Made by a program: the position numbers and the translations under genes. 64,000 nucleotides of DNA from CBDATB01 sp965199745 (GTDB lineage Bacteria > Bacteroidota > Bacteroidia > Cytophagales > Flammeovirgaceae), in assembly GCA_965199745.1 (NCBI GenBank), contig CBDATB010000013.1, forward strand, positions 434,001-498,000. Reading direction: 5' to 3'. Of this stretch, positions 39,527-48,998 are shown one piece after another (the first letter of the stretch is position 1; each line of letters starts with the position of its first letter). The notes beneath the pieces were generated by a model, which worked only from the letters and a program-made list of their open reading frames with translations, was not told the DNA's origin and did no database searches.

Positions 39527-41656
39527 ATGCAAACCTGTAACTATCTGTTCGCATTGTTGGTTCTGCTATTTTGCTCAGCATGCAGCAGTAGCCCCACTGA
39601 ACATTTAGCAGAATCCAATAGTAAAGTTTTGACACTAGACAACAATCTCTATGTATTAGATGGTCAGTGGGAGTTTTACTGGGAGCAACTGTTAACGCCT
39701 AATAGCTTCAAAGATACACAAAACCTCAAACCCATGATGGTGAAAGTTCCTAGTGTATGGACAGAGTATGAAGATGAAAATGGTGATAGAATTCCGCCTT
39801 ACGGGTATGCTACCTACCGTTTAGTTGTCGATATACCTAAGTCACAACATTCTAATTACGGTGTTTACATTCCTAAAATATGGTCTGCTGCAAAAGTTTG
39901 GATTAATGGAGAACTGTTATATGAAGTAGGTAAAGTTACTACTTCAGCAGAAGGTTTTGAAAATAAAATAATCGAGACCTTTGTACCCATTTATAATCCA
40001 CTGGATAAGTTAGAGATTATCGTACAAGTAGCTAATTATAATCTATTTGTTTCGTCGGGTTTGGCTAAGAATTTTAGCTTCGGTCCTTATGAAAAAATAT
40101 ATACCGCCTTAAAGTTGCAAAATGCACTAGATTTGGTATGGATTGGGTGCATTTTCATTATGGCTATTTACCATTATATCCTTTTTCTGTTACGCCAGAA
40201 AAAAGACTATTCAACACTTTATTTTGGTTTGGTCTGCACAGCCGTGATGCTTAGTTGGCTATTTTTTGGCGATCATTTTTTCTACGAATTTATTAAAAAT
40301 GACTTGTCTGTCAGCTACACAGTGCAAAGTAAGGTATATTTCATCGCACAATTTTGTCTTGTCCCCCTCGGTTTGCATTATCTGAATTGTCTGTATCCCA
40401 AAGAAATTCATAAAAAAATCCTGAAGATAGCCACTTGGATCTTTGGTTTTTATTGCACTTTTATTCTGTTAGCTCCTCCCGTAATTTTTACAGCAATTAT
40501 TCCTTATTTCTTTGCCATGTTAGGCTTATTCGCAGCTTATATTTTTATTGTTATAATTGTAGCTGCTACTCGTAAAAGAAGAGAGTGGCAGGCGCAGTTA
40601 GTCGGTATTTCTACCATGATTTTGGCAGGTGCTAACGATGCCTTAGCAACCGCAGGAATAGAAATTACAGGAGAATTGGCAACGCTACATTATGCCTTAG
40701 GGGTATTTCTAATAGTACAGTTTTATATATTAACCAAAAGTTTTTCAGATGCTTTTAGTGCAGTAGAAGACTTATCTATGAATTTGGAGAAAAAAGTAGC
40801 CGAACGCACTAGAGAAGTAACTGCGCAAAAGGCAGAAATTGAACACAAAAATAGAGAGTTGAATAAAGCCCTAAAAAACATTACCAGTAGTGTGCGTTAT
40901 GCCAGTAGGCTGCAAACGGCTATTCTAGGCGGAGTAAAAGTAATAGAACAAAATATGAGTGATTCTTTTGTCTTGTATCTGCCTCGCGATATGGTCAGTG
41001 GTGATTTCTTTTGGTATGAAGACTGCTTCGTAGAAGAGCAAAATGGTTGCTCCGATGTAATTAAAGTCTTAATTGCTGCCGATTGTACTGGTCATGGGGT
41101 GCCGGGTGCGTTGATGACCATTTTAGGTAATAATTTTCTCGACGATATTATCAAAACCAATAAAGTATTGATGCCCGACCAGATTCTATACGAATTAGAT
41201 AAAAGGATAATTAAGACTTTCTCCGACGATGATAGCCGCAGAAATGAAGGAATGGACATATCGGTTGTTGTAATTAACCGCTTGAAGAAACAACTCTATT
41301 TTTCTGGTGCAAAAAGCCCTCTCTATTATGTCCGAAATAATGAGATCAATGTGATAAAAGGCTCGAAGTTCCCTATTGGTAGTTTTCAGTTTAAGAAAGA
41401 GAAAATTTTTAAAAACCACGTGCTACCAATACAAGAAGATGATAGTTTCTATATTTTTTCAGACGGCTATTCCGACCAGTTTGGCGGTGAAAATCAAAAA
41501 ACTAAATATCTATCCAAGAATTTTAGAGAATATTTATTGAGCATTAAGGATTTGCCTATGGCTGCACAAAAAGATACCTTACTCAACAATTTTAATAATT
41601 GGAAGGGAAAACAGCCGCAAACTGATGATATATTAGTAATAGGTTTTAAGGTTTAG
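39527..41656 (+). CDS. 7TMR-DISM sensor with SpoIIE-type serine phosphatase domain
   Basis: 709 residues from the ATG of MQTCNYLFALLVLLFCSAC, which is a lipoprotein signal peptide with lipobox FCSAC. The earlier GTG overlapping folC would put an extra hydrophobic segment in front. After the signal comes an extracytoplasmic jelly-roll domain (about 25-190; LDGQWEFYWEQLLTP, VWINGELLYEVGK), then seven membrane helices (about 205-410), a short coiled coil (EKKVAERTREVTAQKAEIEHKNRELNKAL) and a PP2C/SpoIIE phosphatase. Phosphatase motifs include PRDMVSGDFFW, IAADCTGHGVPGALM and FSDGYSDQFGG. Likely a membrane sensor that controls an anti-sigma-type partner by dephosphorylation. The lipobox in a polytopic sensor is unusual. 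Confidence 0.85.
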   Translation: MQTCNYLFALLVLLFCSACSSSPTEHLAESNSKVLTLDNNLYVLDGQWEFYWEQLLTPNSFKDTQNLKPMMVKVPSVWTEYEDENGDRIPPYGYATYRLVVDIPKSQHSNYGVYIPKIWSAAKVWINGELLYEVGKVTTSAEGFENKIIETFVPIYNPLDKLEIIVQVANYNLFVSSGLAKNFSFGPYEKIYTALKLQNALDLVWIGCIFIMAIYHYILFLLRQKKDYSTLYFGLVCTAVMLSWLFFGDHFFYEFIKNDLSVSYTVQSKVYFIAQFCLVPLGLHYLNCLYPKEIHKKILKIATWIFGFYCTFILLAPPVIFTAIIPYFFAMLGLFAAYIFIVIIVAATRKRREWQAQLVGISTMILAGANDALATAGIEITGELATLHYALGVFLIVQFYILTKSFSDAFSAVEDLSMNLEKKVAERTREVTAQKAEIEHKNRELNKALKNITSSVRYASRLQTAILGGVKVIEQNMSDSFVLYLPRDMVSGDFFWYEDCFVEEQNGCSDVIKVLIAADCTGHGVPGALMTILGNNFLDDIIKTNKVLMPDQILYELDKRIIKTFSDDDSRRNEGMDISVVVINRLKKQLYFSGAKSPLYYVRNNEINVIKGSKFPIGSFQFKKEKIFKNHVLPIQEDDSFYIFSDGYSDQFGGENQKTKYLSKNFREYLLSIKDLPMAAQKDTLLNNFNNWKGKQPQTDDILVIGFKV

Positions 41657-41695
41657 GCTTTGCCTTACAATAAAATTCTTATTTTTACATAAGAA

Positions 41696-42256
41696 ATGAG
41701 GTACCTCGTTATAGGATTGGGCAATATTGGTAGAGAATATCATGGTACGCGCCACAATATCGGTTTTTCAGTGGTCGATTATATTGCCAAAGAAAACAAA
41801 TTAAAACTTGACATCGGTCGTTTGGCTTTTGTGGGAAACTTCAAATACAGTGGACGAAATATCTTTCTCATCAAACCAACTACCTATGTAAATTTAAGTG
41901 GCAATACAGTAAACTACTGGATAAAGTACCTAAAAATACCCTTGAGCAACACACTCACGATTACAGACGATTTATCTCTACCTTTTGAGACTTTGCGGAT
42001 GCGGCAAAGGGGTTCGCATGGAGGACATAACGGACTCAAGAGCATAGAAACAGCTTTGAGTAGTAATCAGTATCCTCGTCTACGATTCGGTATAGGCAAC
42101 AATTTCTCAAGAGGAAGACAAGCTGATTATGTATTAGAAAAGTTTTCAGCGGTTGAAAAAAGAGTACTATCCTATTTGATTAATAAAGCAGCAGAAATGG
42201 TGCTTTCTTTTTGTGTGGTAGGTATTGACCACACCATGAATAAGTACAATAAATAA
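41696..42256 (+). CDS. pth: Peptidyl-tRNA hydrolase
   Basis: 186 residues. It releases tRNA from prematurely dropped peptidyl-tRNA in the cytoplasm. Catalytic positions match the bacterial Pth family: Asn10 in GLGN, His20 in GTRHN, an Asp in TDDLSLP (about 91-92) and the substrate loop GSHGGHNGLKSI. Length is normal. It lies 39 bp after the phosphatase gene and 50 bp before the primase gene and may be cotranscribed. Confidence 0.95.
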   Translation: MRYLVIGLGNIGREYHGTRHNIGFSVVDYIAKENKLKLDIGRLAFVGNFKYSGRNIFLIKPTTYVNLSGNTVNYWIKYLKIPLSNTLTITDDLSLPFETLRMRQRGSHGGHNGLKSIETALSSNQYPRLRFGIGNNFSRGRQADYVLEKFSAVEKRVLSYLINKAAEMVLSFCVVGIDHTMNKYNK

Positions 42257-42297
42257 TTGGATGATTTTTAAAAAAAGCAAGATATCATTTACTGTTT

Positions 42298-42645
42298 TTG
42301 AACACCATGGCTATAGCTGATTTCACTGTACAAAAAATCAAAGAAACTACTGATATCATAGAAGTAGTTGCCGATTATCTGCCATTGAAGAAAAGAGGAC
42401 AAAATTGGTGGGCTTTGTCGCCTTTTACAGATGAAAAAACCCCTTCGTTTACCGTATCACCTGACAAAGGTATATTCAAGTGTTTTAGTTCGGGAAAAGG
42501 TGGCGATGCTATCTCTTTTGTCATGGAGATGGAAAGTATGAATTATGTAGAAGCCCTCAAACACCTAGCACAAAAATATGCTATTGAGCTTGAAGAAGAT
42601 ACGCATCAAAACACAGCGAAGGTACAGAACGGAAAGAGAGCGTGA
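42298..42645 (+). CDS. dnaG: DnaG zinc-binding domain segment
   Basis: First primase frame, 115 codons; the ATG nine bases in (MAIADFTVQKIKETTDII) is the better start. It contains the primase CHC2-type zinc-ribbon region (VADYLPLKKRGQNWWALSPFTDEKTPSFTVSPDKGIFKCFSSGKGGDAISFVM). The usual first zinc ligands (CPFHxEKTPSF) read SPFTDEKTPSF, so Cys is Ser and His is Thr, while the CF of the second pair remains. Loss of the zinc site is common in Bacteroidota primases. The TGA stop overlaps an ATG (TGATG) of the next frame. Confidence 0.75.
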   Translation: MNTMAIADFTVQKIKETTDIIEVVADYLPLKKRGQNWWALSPFTDEKTPSFTVSPDKGIFKCFSSGKGGDAISFVMEMESMNYVEALKHLAQKYAIELEEDTHQNTAKVQNGKRA

Positions 42646-43850
42646 TGATTGCGCTAAACTTTGCCAAAGTTTTCTATTGCCACAATTTATGGCACGCTCC
42701 CGAAGGGCTTAGTATTGGCATGGCTTATTTAAAAGAACGAGGTATTCAGGAAAAAACAATAAAGCATTTTGGCATAGGTTATAGTTTCAATTCGTGGGAT
42801 GCATTCCTAAAAGCCGCTGAGAAAGAACAGTATACAATAGAAATACTGGAACAAGCAGGACTCGTACTGAGCAAGGAAAACCGCTCGTATGATCGGTTTA
42901 GAGAAAGAATTATATTTCCCATTCACAACGCATGGGGCAAAGTTATCGGATTTGGTGCTCGTGCATTAAAAAAAAGTGAACAAGCGAAATATATTAATTC
43001 CCCCGAGTCTGAAGTATACCATAAAAGCAATGTGTTGTACGGTATTTTTCAAGCAAAAAATGCCATTCGGCAAAAAAATAATTGCTACTTGGTAGAAGGC
43101 TACACAGACGTAATCGCCCTGCATCAAGCAGGCATTGAAAATGTGGTAGGATCCTCAGGTACAGCACTCACCGCCCAGCAAATTAAGCTCGTTCAGCGTT
43201 TTACCAAACATATTACAGTACTTTATGATGGCGATCCAGCCGGTATCAAGGCTTCGTTGCGCGGAATAGATCTGATATTAGAAAAAGGTTTGGACGTAAA
43301 AATTGCACTTTTACCCGAAGGGGAAGACCCCGACAGTTATATACAAAAAGTCGGAGGACCTGCCTTCCAAGACTTCCTCAACAAGAGTACTACTGATTTT
43401 ATTCTTTTTAAAACAAAACTTTTCCTAGATGAGACTAAAAGCGACCCAGTAAAAAAAGCCAGTATTATCCGCGATATTGTAACAAGTATTGTAAAAGTCC
43501 CCGATGCTATCAAGCGGGCTTTGTTTTACAAATCATGTAGTACGCTATTAGCGTTAGATGAAGAAATTTTAATCGACGAGGGCAACAAAATAGTACTCAA
43601 GCAAAAAAAACAAACTTTTACAAAGCCTACTGAGCAAGAAATACAAGAGCAGCAAAGAACTTCTAAACAGATTTTGGAAGAAAAACCAAGTATCGTCGAC
43701 CCAGTTAGCTACCAAGAGCGAGAGAGTATACGTATCTTATTAGAGTATGGTAATGAGTGCATAGCAGAAGGTGTGAAACTTCATCAGCATTTATTTGATG
43801 AGTTAGAAAATATTACTTTTTCAGACCCATGTTTACAAGCGAATTCTTGA
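42642..43850 (+). CDS. dnaG: DnaG TOPRIM core segment
   Basis: Second primase frame. It holds the RNA-polymerase core: N-terminal helical part (YLKERGIQEKTIKHFGIGYSF), RFRERIIFPIHNAWGKVIGFGARAL, and the TOPRIM motifs with catalytic Glu in YLVEGYTDVIALHQAG and the DGDPAGIKA metal-binding acidic pair. SPESEVYHKSNVLYG is also conserved. The frame ends with QANS in the wrong phase. If translated alone from the overlapping GTG/ATG it would be a separate core polypeptide coupled to the zinc-domain frame. Confidence 0.8.
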   Translation: MMIALNFAKVFYCHNLWHAPEGLSIGMAYLKERGIQEKTIKHFGIGYSFNSWDAFLKAAEKEQYTIEILEQAGLVLSKENRSYDRFRERIIFPIHNAWGKVIGFGARALKKSEQAKYINSPESEVYHKSNVLYGIFQAKNAIRQKNNCYLVEGYTDVIALHQAGIENVVGSSGTALTAQQIKLVQRFTKHITVLYDGDPAGIKASLRGIDLILEKGLDVKIALLPEGEDPDSYIQKVGGPAFQDFLNKSTTDFILFKTKLFLDETKSDPVKKASIIRDIVTSIVKVPDAIKRALFYKSCSTLLALDEEILIDEGNKIVLKQKKQTFTKPTEQEIQEQQRTSKQILEEKPSIVDPVSYQERESIRILLEYGNECIAEGVKLHQHLFDELENITFSDPCLQANS

Positions 43851-43851
43851 A

Positions 43852-44190
43852 GTGTATCAAAGAGAAATATCGCAAGGAAATGAAATAGACCATAACTATT
43901 TTATTGAACACGCAGATGACTCACTCAAGCAGGTAGTTATTGATTTGATGACGGAAAGCTGGTGTTTGAGTGAAAATTGGCATAAAAAACACAAAATATT
44001 TATTCCAGAAAAAGATGAAAATCTCAGTTCAGTAGTATACACCAATTTGCTACGCCTCAAATTCAGGGTATTAAAAAAACTTTGTAAAGAGAGCATAGAA
44101 ATGATGAAAATGGCAAAAACTGCTGAAGAAGTAGATGAAGCACAACTAATTTATATGGAACTTAAAAAACCAAGAAAATATGTTGGCTAA
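43852..44190 (+). CDS. dnaG: DnaG C-terminal segment
   Basis: Third primase frame, 112 codons of predominantly helical sequence (YFIEHADDSLKQVVIDLM, NLLRLKFRVLKKLCKESIEMM), the expected end of the helicase-interaction region. The reading extends backwards in phase (VYKRILEVYQREISQGNEID), showing that it is continuous with the core and does not start here. The GTG assigned as start is probably internal. Confidence 0.6.
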   Translation: MYQREISQGNEIDHNYFIEHADDSLKQVVIDLMTESWCLSENWHKKHKIFIPEKDENLSSVVYTNLLRLKFRVLKKLCKESIEMMKMAKTAEEVDEAQLIYMELKKPRKYVG

Positions 44191-44274
44191 GTCACTGGGA
44201 ATTGTGGTGAGTTGAAATGAAAGATCGGAAATTTTATCTTAAAAATAGTATTTAATAAATTTTTATTGTCACTC

Positions 44275-46740
44275 ATGTACCGCTGTCTTGCTCAGGTATG
44301 CTTTCTTTTCTTTTTGGTTACTCCAATTCATGCACAAATCAGTATCCAACCCAATATAGCTGTTAATGATATTATTCAGAGTTTGGTCGGAAACGGAGTA
44401 GAAATTAGCAATATTATAGTTAATTGCAACCCTAACGCCTATGGCAGTTTTCGATCTACTGATAATACCTTTGGACTAAGTACTGGAATAATACTATCAA
44501 CAGGTTTGGTTAATGATGCAACAGGACCGAATACTTCCGGATCCACAACAACCGATTATGGAAGAAGCGGTGATAGTCAACTGACAACTATCTCTGGATC
44601 ACCCACTTTTGATGCCTGCGTGATAGAATTTGATATTATTGCCTCTGGTTCGGAACTGAGATTTAATTATGTATTTGGTTCAGAAGAATATAATGAATAT
44701 GTGTGCGCGCAGGTCAACGATATATTTGCTTTTTTCATCAGTGGTCCTGGAATTACTGGCGATCAGAACATTGCTTTAATTCCTAATACCAATATACCTG
44801 TATCTATCAATACAGTCAATAATGGTAGTATAGGTCACCTTGCTCCCTATCCAAGTAGTAATTGCAATTTGAACAATGCTGCTTTTTTTACTGATAATAC
44901 TGCAGGAAGTGAAGTAGCATATGATGGACTTACGAGGCAACTCACTGCTGTTATTAATGTAACTCCTTGTCAGGTATATCATTTGAAATTGAAAATCGCT
45001 GACGGAGGAGATGGAAAAATTGACTCAGGAGTTTTTATAGAAAATGTCAATAGCAACGAATATGAACTAAGTTATACGAGCAATAATAATGCAAGTCATA
45101 CCGCTGAAGGTTGTACAGCAACCCTTACTGTTAGAAGGGTGCAAGGTCTAGGGCAACCGGCTACAATAAATTTACTTTATCGAGGCACAGCTACTTATGG
45201 AATAGACTACAATCCCTTGCCCACTTCCTTATCTTTTGGTATAAATGAGACTATAAAAACACTCGCGCTTAACCCAATCAGAGATGATATTGCCGACGAG
45301 GGAGAGACTTTGGTATTCAAAATTGCTACTAATACATGTAGCGGTATTATTTCAGGCGACAGCTTAGAAATTGTTATACAAGAGTATAACTTAGGCAGTG
45401 ATACTACCGTATGTGGAGGAGAATCTTTGGTGTTATCACCAGGCAATTTTGGTGCAGAGTCTTTTTTATGGCAAGATGGCTCTACAAACCCTACCTTCGC
45501 TGTTAATAGGGCAGGTACTTACCATGTTACTGTTCGGCAAGGGAGTTGCACCATATCTGATACCATTACGGTAAACTACAACTTACCGCTCACAGTAGAT
45601 TTGGGCAATGACACGATAATTTGCTCAGGAACAACCCTTACTTTAGATGCTACCATATCGGGAGGAACTGCCACTTATTTGTGGCAAGACGGTTCTACAA
45701 ACCCTAGGTTCAACATCAGCCAACCCGGTACATATTCAGTTAGTGTGCGACAGGGCAACTGCCTTGTTTCCGATACAATTGAAGTACTTTATGTGACTGT
45801 AAACTTGGGCAATGATACAACGCTTTGTATGGGAAACAATTTGTTATTGGATGCTACTGTGGCAGGGGCTGGCGCTACTTATTTATGGCAAGATGGTTCC
45901 ACCAGCCCTAGTTTTACAGTTAGTGCTGCAGGAGTCTATTATGTAAATATTATTAGAAATAATTGTAGTATTAGCGATACCGTAACAGTGAATTACATAG
46001 CGCAGCCCCCAGTGGACTTAGGCAACGACACAGTAGTTTGTCCCGGAACAAATATTACTTTAAATGCTGTTACACCGGGAGGAAGTACCACATATTTGTG
46101 GCAAGATGGTTCTACAGACCCCATATTTTCAGTAAACACCCCGGGGCTATATCACGTAGCTGTTGGGCAAGGAGTATGTACCGAGACGGATTCTATACGT
46201 GTTAGCTACTTTTCTTTTCCTGTCCCTACTTTTACCGATACAACCTTTTGCTTCAGAGAAGCAAAAAAATGTTTTGAAGACCAGACAGAAAAGGTACTTC
46301 GCCTAGCACCTTTTGCAGGGTATTCGGGTAATGAGACTTATGCTTGGTCAAACGGGGAAAATACCCCTTTCATTGATGTTGACCAGCCGGGAATCTACCG
46401 AGTTTCGGTATCAGACAATACGTGTAATGAATCATACACTATTAATGTTACTTCTCGTTGTGAAGGAGTCATTTGTTTTCCCACTGCATTCATACCCGAT
46501 CTCACCACCGGTCCGAATGCAATATTTAAAGCCGTAGGAGTAGGCATACAAACTTATGAACTCATCATTTACAACCGCTGGGGAGAGGTGATTTTTCACA
46601 CAAAAGATTTGAATGCAGGCTGGGACGGTACTTTTCAGGGGCGTAGTTTGCCTTCGGGGATTTATTCCTATAAATACTCCTCCACAGATAGCAATAATGA
46701 TAGTAAAACAGGAGAAGGAAGTATTACCTTAATCAGATGA
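44275..46740 (+). CDS. T9SS type B secreted protein with choice-of-anchor L domain and Ig-like repeats
   Basis: 821 residues from the ATG giving MYRCLAQVCFLFFLVTPIHAQ as signal peptide. Next is a choice-of-anchor L domain (about 30-270; STGIILSTGLVNDATGPN, FNYVFGSEEYNEYV, KLKIADGGDGKIDSGVFI), a Calx-beta-like segment (about 275-375), then four repeats of about 70 residues with LGNDTxxCxGxxLxLDA and YLWQDGST (about 380-650). A further Ig-like unit follows. The C-terminus is a type B gliding-motility-associated sorting domain (CFPTAFIPDL...LIIYNRWGEVIF...GWDGTFQGRSLPSGIYSYK). It is exported by T9SS to the surface or medium; function may be adhesion. Confidence 0.9.
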   Translation: MYRCLAQVCFLFFLVTPIHAQISIQPNIAVNDIIQSLVGNGVEISNIIVNCNPNAYGSFRSTDNTFGLSTGIILSTGLVNDATGPNTSGSTTTDYGRSGDSQLTTISGSPTFDACVIEFDIIASGSELRFNYVFGSEEYNEYVCAQVNDIFAFFISGPGITGDQNIALIPNTNIPVSINTVNNGSIGHLAPYPSSNCNLNNAAFFTDNTAGSEVAYDGLTRQLTAVINVTPCQVYHLKLKIADGGDGKIDSGVFIENVNSNEYELSYTSNNNASHTAEGCTATLTVRRVQGLGQPATINLLYRGTATYGIDYNPLPTSLSFGINETIKTLALNPIRDDIADEGETLVFKIATNTCSGIISGDSLEIVIQEYNLGSDTTVCGGESLVLSPGNFGAESFLWQDGSTNPTFAVNRAGTYHVTVRQGSCTISDTITVNYNLPLTVDLGNDTIICSGTTLTLDATISGGTATYLWQDGSTNPRFNISQPGTYSVSVRQGNCLVSDTIEVLYVTVNLGNDTTLCMGNNLLLDATVAGAGATYLWQDGSTSPSFTVSAAGVYYVNIIRNNCSISDTVTVNYIAQPPVDLGNDTVVCPGTNITLNAVTPGGSTTYLWQDGSTDPIFSVNTPGLYHVAVGQGVCTETDSIRVSYFSFPVPTFTDTTFCFREAKKCFEDQTEKVLRLAPFAGYSGNETYAWSNGENTPFIDVDQPGIYRVSVSDNTCNESYTINVTSRCEGVICFPTAFIPDLTTGPNAIFKAVGVGIQTYELIIYNRWGEVIFHTKDLNAGWDGTFQGRSLPSGIYSYKYSSTDSNNDSKTGEGSITLIR

Positions 46741-46787
46741 GCTGAGCAGTTTTTAACTTTGAATTGGCAAAAACTAAAAACCAACAG

Positions 46788-47819
46788 CTACTTAAAATTA
46801 TCGTAGAAGTCTTTGACTTTTTGGCTAGCATCCTCGTATATTTTTTTGAAAGGCTTAAACGATTCGCCTATATCTTGCTTGTATGCGTTAGCTGCTTCTT
46901 TGAAATCTTCTTTAAAGTCTTTTTGCATTTTTTTATAAAAACCCCTCAAAATATGCTCATAATCACCGCCTTGTACCCATTTGATTTGCTCTAGTACTCT
47001 TATCACATGAAAGGGATGTGTCTGTTTTAATGTATTGGTGAATTTATAGATACTGTCAGAGATAGATTGAGATTCATTATACTCTTCTGCTTGTTTGATA
47101 AATTCTCCTAAGCTCATCTCGCTGATTTTGCTACCACCAGCCATTTTCATCAATACGTTGATACCTATTTCGGGGTCTTGAACAGTGAGCAGGGCGGCAC
47201 GATCGGCACTCAATTCACTTTTTCTGTCCCATTCTTTCAGAGCTGCAATTAAACCCATCAACGCAAGCGTACTCAACGGAATACTAATCATTAAGCTAGA
47301 GAGACTCGTCAAAATACGCAGCAATGTTTTATACAATACATGCCCGCTTTTAATGTGTGATAGTTCATGCCCTATGATATAGAGTATTTCTTCGTCTCTT
47401 AAAGTTTCTACCAAAGAGGAATTCAAGGTAATAAAAGGCTTGTCCATACCAATGGCCCCTGCATTCAAAAAAGGATTTTGGGCTACATATAATTCTGGCA
47501 CTCTATCCATGTCCAATATCTGGCATGCTTCTTCATGCAGTTTTAATAATCTGGGAAATTGCTTATCGGATACGCGCAAAGCTGAAGCTAGCGTAATCAA
47601 TCGGATGGACTTTTCTGTAGTAGCACCAAAGAAAAATTTAATTGCTGTGTCCAGACCTTTTACCTGCTTTAAACTTTTGAGTGCTATCCTGTCGGCAGGA
47701 TACTCCCATACCTCAGGGTTAATATCTTTTAAGTATACCCTAACTTTTGCCTTTTCAACGCTTTTCTTTGTTCGGGTATTTTTTCTATTTTTCTTTTTAT
47801 TATGCTCTTCCATAGTCAT
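46788..47819 (-). CDS. M48-family zinc metalloprotease (HtpX/Ste24-like)
   Basis: 343 residues. Active site HELSH at 151-155 (two zinc His and catalytic Glu) with the third ligand Glu in ELSADRAAL (about 204). A hydrophobic pair of segments (SSLMISIPLSTLALMGLIAAL) flanks it, so it is probably membrane-associated. The N-terminus is highly basic and there is no signal peptide. In this family the enzyme cleaves membrane or misfolded proteins. Convergent with the T9SS protein gene and transcribed away from fbp. Confidence 0.85.
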   Translation of the reverse strand: MTMEEHNKKKNRKNTRTKKSVEKAKVRVYLKDINPEVWEYPADRIALKSLKQVKGLDTAIKFFFGATTEKSIRLITLASALRVSDKQFPRLLKLHEEACQILDMDRVPELYVAQNPFLNAGAIGMDKPFITLNSSLVETLRDEEILYIIGHELSHIKSGHVLYKTLLRILTSLSSLMISIPLSTLALMGLIAALKEWDRKSELSADRAALLTVQDPEIGINVLMKMAGGSKISEMSLGEFIKQAEEYNESQSISDSIYKFTNTLKQTHPFHVIRVLEQIKWVQGGDYEHILRGFYKKMQKDFKEDFKEAANAYKQDIGESFKPFKKIYEDASQKVKDFYDNFK

Positions 47820-47952
47820 ATGATATAAATGTTGAAAATAAAATATCCCTCGAATTAAACACTATTTTTTTAGTTTTTACTATACTTAACTTTAATTTTA
47901 ATCAATTTTACAGGTAGATAACTCCGCATTACTAATTGCAATTTGTTATACT

Positions 47953-48939
47953 ATGTTTGAAAAATTCACAGCACCCATAGGTACTGCCCTTGACCGGTTT
48001 ATTGCCGAACACCAAGAGCAATTCTCTTATGCTACTGGTGAGCTCTCTCAGCTGTTGAGAGATATTGTATTAGCCTCCAAAATTATCAACCGTGAAATTA
48101 ATCGTGCAGGCCTGAGTGGTATTGAAGGAAGTGTAGGTAAACAAAATGTACAGCAAGAAAACCAACAAAAACTCGACGTAGTTGCCGACGTGCGTTTTAC
48201 GAGAGCTTTGATACGCGGTGGTCAAACCTGTGCTATCGTTTCTGAAGAAGTAGCAGGGATTATTAATACTGGCAATCCCTATGCTAAATATATCGTTGCC
48301 ATAGACCCACTGGATGGATCTTCCAACATAGATGTAAACGTCTCTGTAGGAACTATTTTTTCTATTTATCGCAGAGAATCAAAAACAGGTACTTCTGTAA
48401 CGCAAGAGGATGTGTTACAAAAGGGCAGCAAACAAGTGGCTGCAGGTTATTTGTTGTACGGGTCTTCCACCATGCTGGTTTATGCAACAGGTCACGGGGT
48501 AAATGGCTTTACTTATGAGCCTTCTTTAGGAGAATATTTTTTATCTCACCCCGCGATGAAAATCAATGAGAATGGGAATATTTATTCTATCAACGAAGGT
48601 AATTATGAGGCATTTCCTGAAGGAATTAAAACTTTTTTAACGAGCGTGAAAAAAGAGAAGATGACGGCAAGGTATATTGGTTCTTTAGTAGCAGACTTTC
48701 ATCGTAATATGTTAAAAGGGGGGCTTTACCTGTACCCTCCTACAAAAAAACATATTCATGGAAAATTAAGGTTATTATACGAATGTAATTCCTTAGCTTT
48801 TTTAGCAGAACAAGCAGGCGGAATAGCCACCGATGGCGAAAAAAGAATATTAGATATATTGCCTCAAAAACTACATCAGCGTAGCCCACTCTATATTGGC
48901 TCAGTCAAACTGATAAAAAAATTGCAGTGCTTTTTTTAG
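47953..48939 (+). CDS. fbp: Fructose-1,6-bisphosphatase, class I
   Basis: 328 residues, cytoplasmic. It hydrolyses fructose 1,6-bisphosphate in gluconeogenesis. Diagnostic motifs are SEEVAG, the metal site DPLDGSSNIDVNVSVGTIFSIY, and GGLYLYPPTKKHIHGKLRLLYECN near the C-terminus. Length is standard. Divergent from the protease gene. Confidence 0.95.
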   Translation: MFEKFTAPIGTALDRFIAEHQEQFSYATGELSQLLRDIVLASKIINREINRAGLSGIEGSVGKQNVQQENQQKLDVVADVRFTRALIRGGQTCAIVSEEVAGIINTGNPYAKYIVAIDPLDGSSNIDVNVSVGTIFSIYRRESKTGTSVTQEDVLQKGSKQVAAGYLLYGSSTMLVYATGHGVNGFTYEPSLGEYFLSHPAMKINENGNIYSINEGNYEAFPEGIKTFLTSVKKEKMTARYIGSLVADFHRNMLKGGLYLYPPTKKHIHGKLRLLYECNSLAFLAEQAGGIATDGEKRILDILPQKLHQRSPLYIGSVKLIKKLQCFF

Positions 48940-48998
48940 TAGATTATATAAATCATTGTAACTTTATTAGCTACCTAAGCATAATATTTAACTAATCC

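Larger units (their letters stand above)
42298..44190 (+). pseudogene. dnaG: dnaG (DNA primase) interrupted by two frame changes
   Basis: Read together, three consecutive reading frames give a complete bacterial primase: zinc-binding domain, TOPRIM core, helicase-binding end. The first break (about 42620-42645) needs a -1 shift: the second frame is homologous before its apparent start (GAA CGG AAA GAG AGC GTG, ERKESVM). Loss of one copy of a GAAC tandem would explain it. The second (about 43828-43850) needs a +1 shift: the third frame reads VYKRILEVY before its apparent start. Because primase is essential, sequencing or assembly error, recoding or a second copy elsewhere must be considered. 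The downstream domains show no further decay. Confidence 0.7.

Noticed and set aside
45400..46210. CRISPR-like regular repeats
   Set aside because: The periodic pattern comes from four protein-level Ig-like repeats in a secreted protein with many silent differences; no DNA-level identical repeats.
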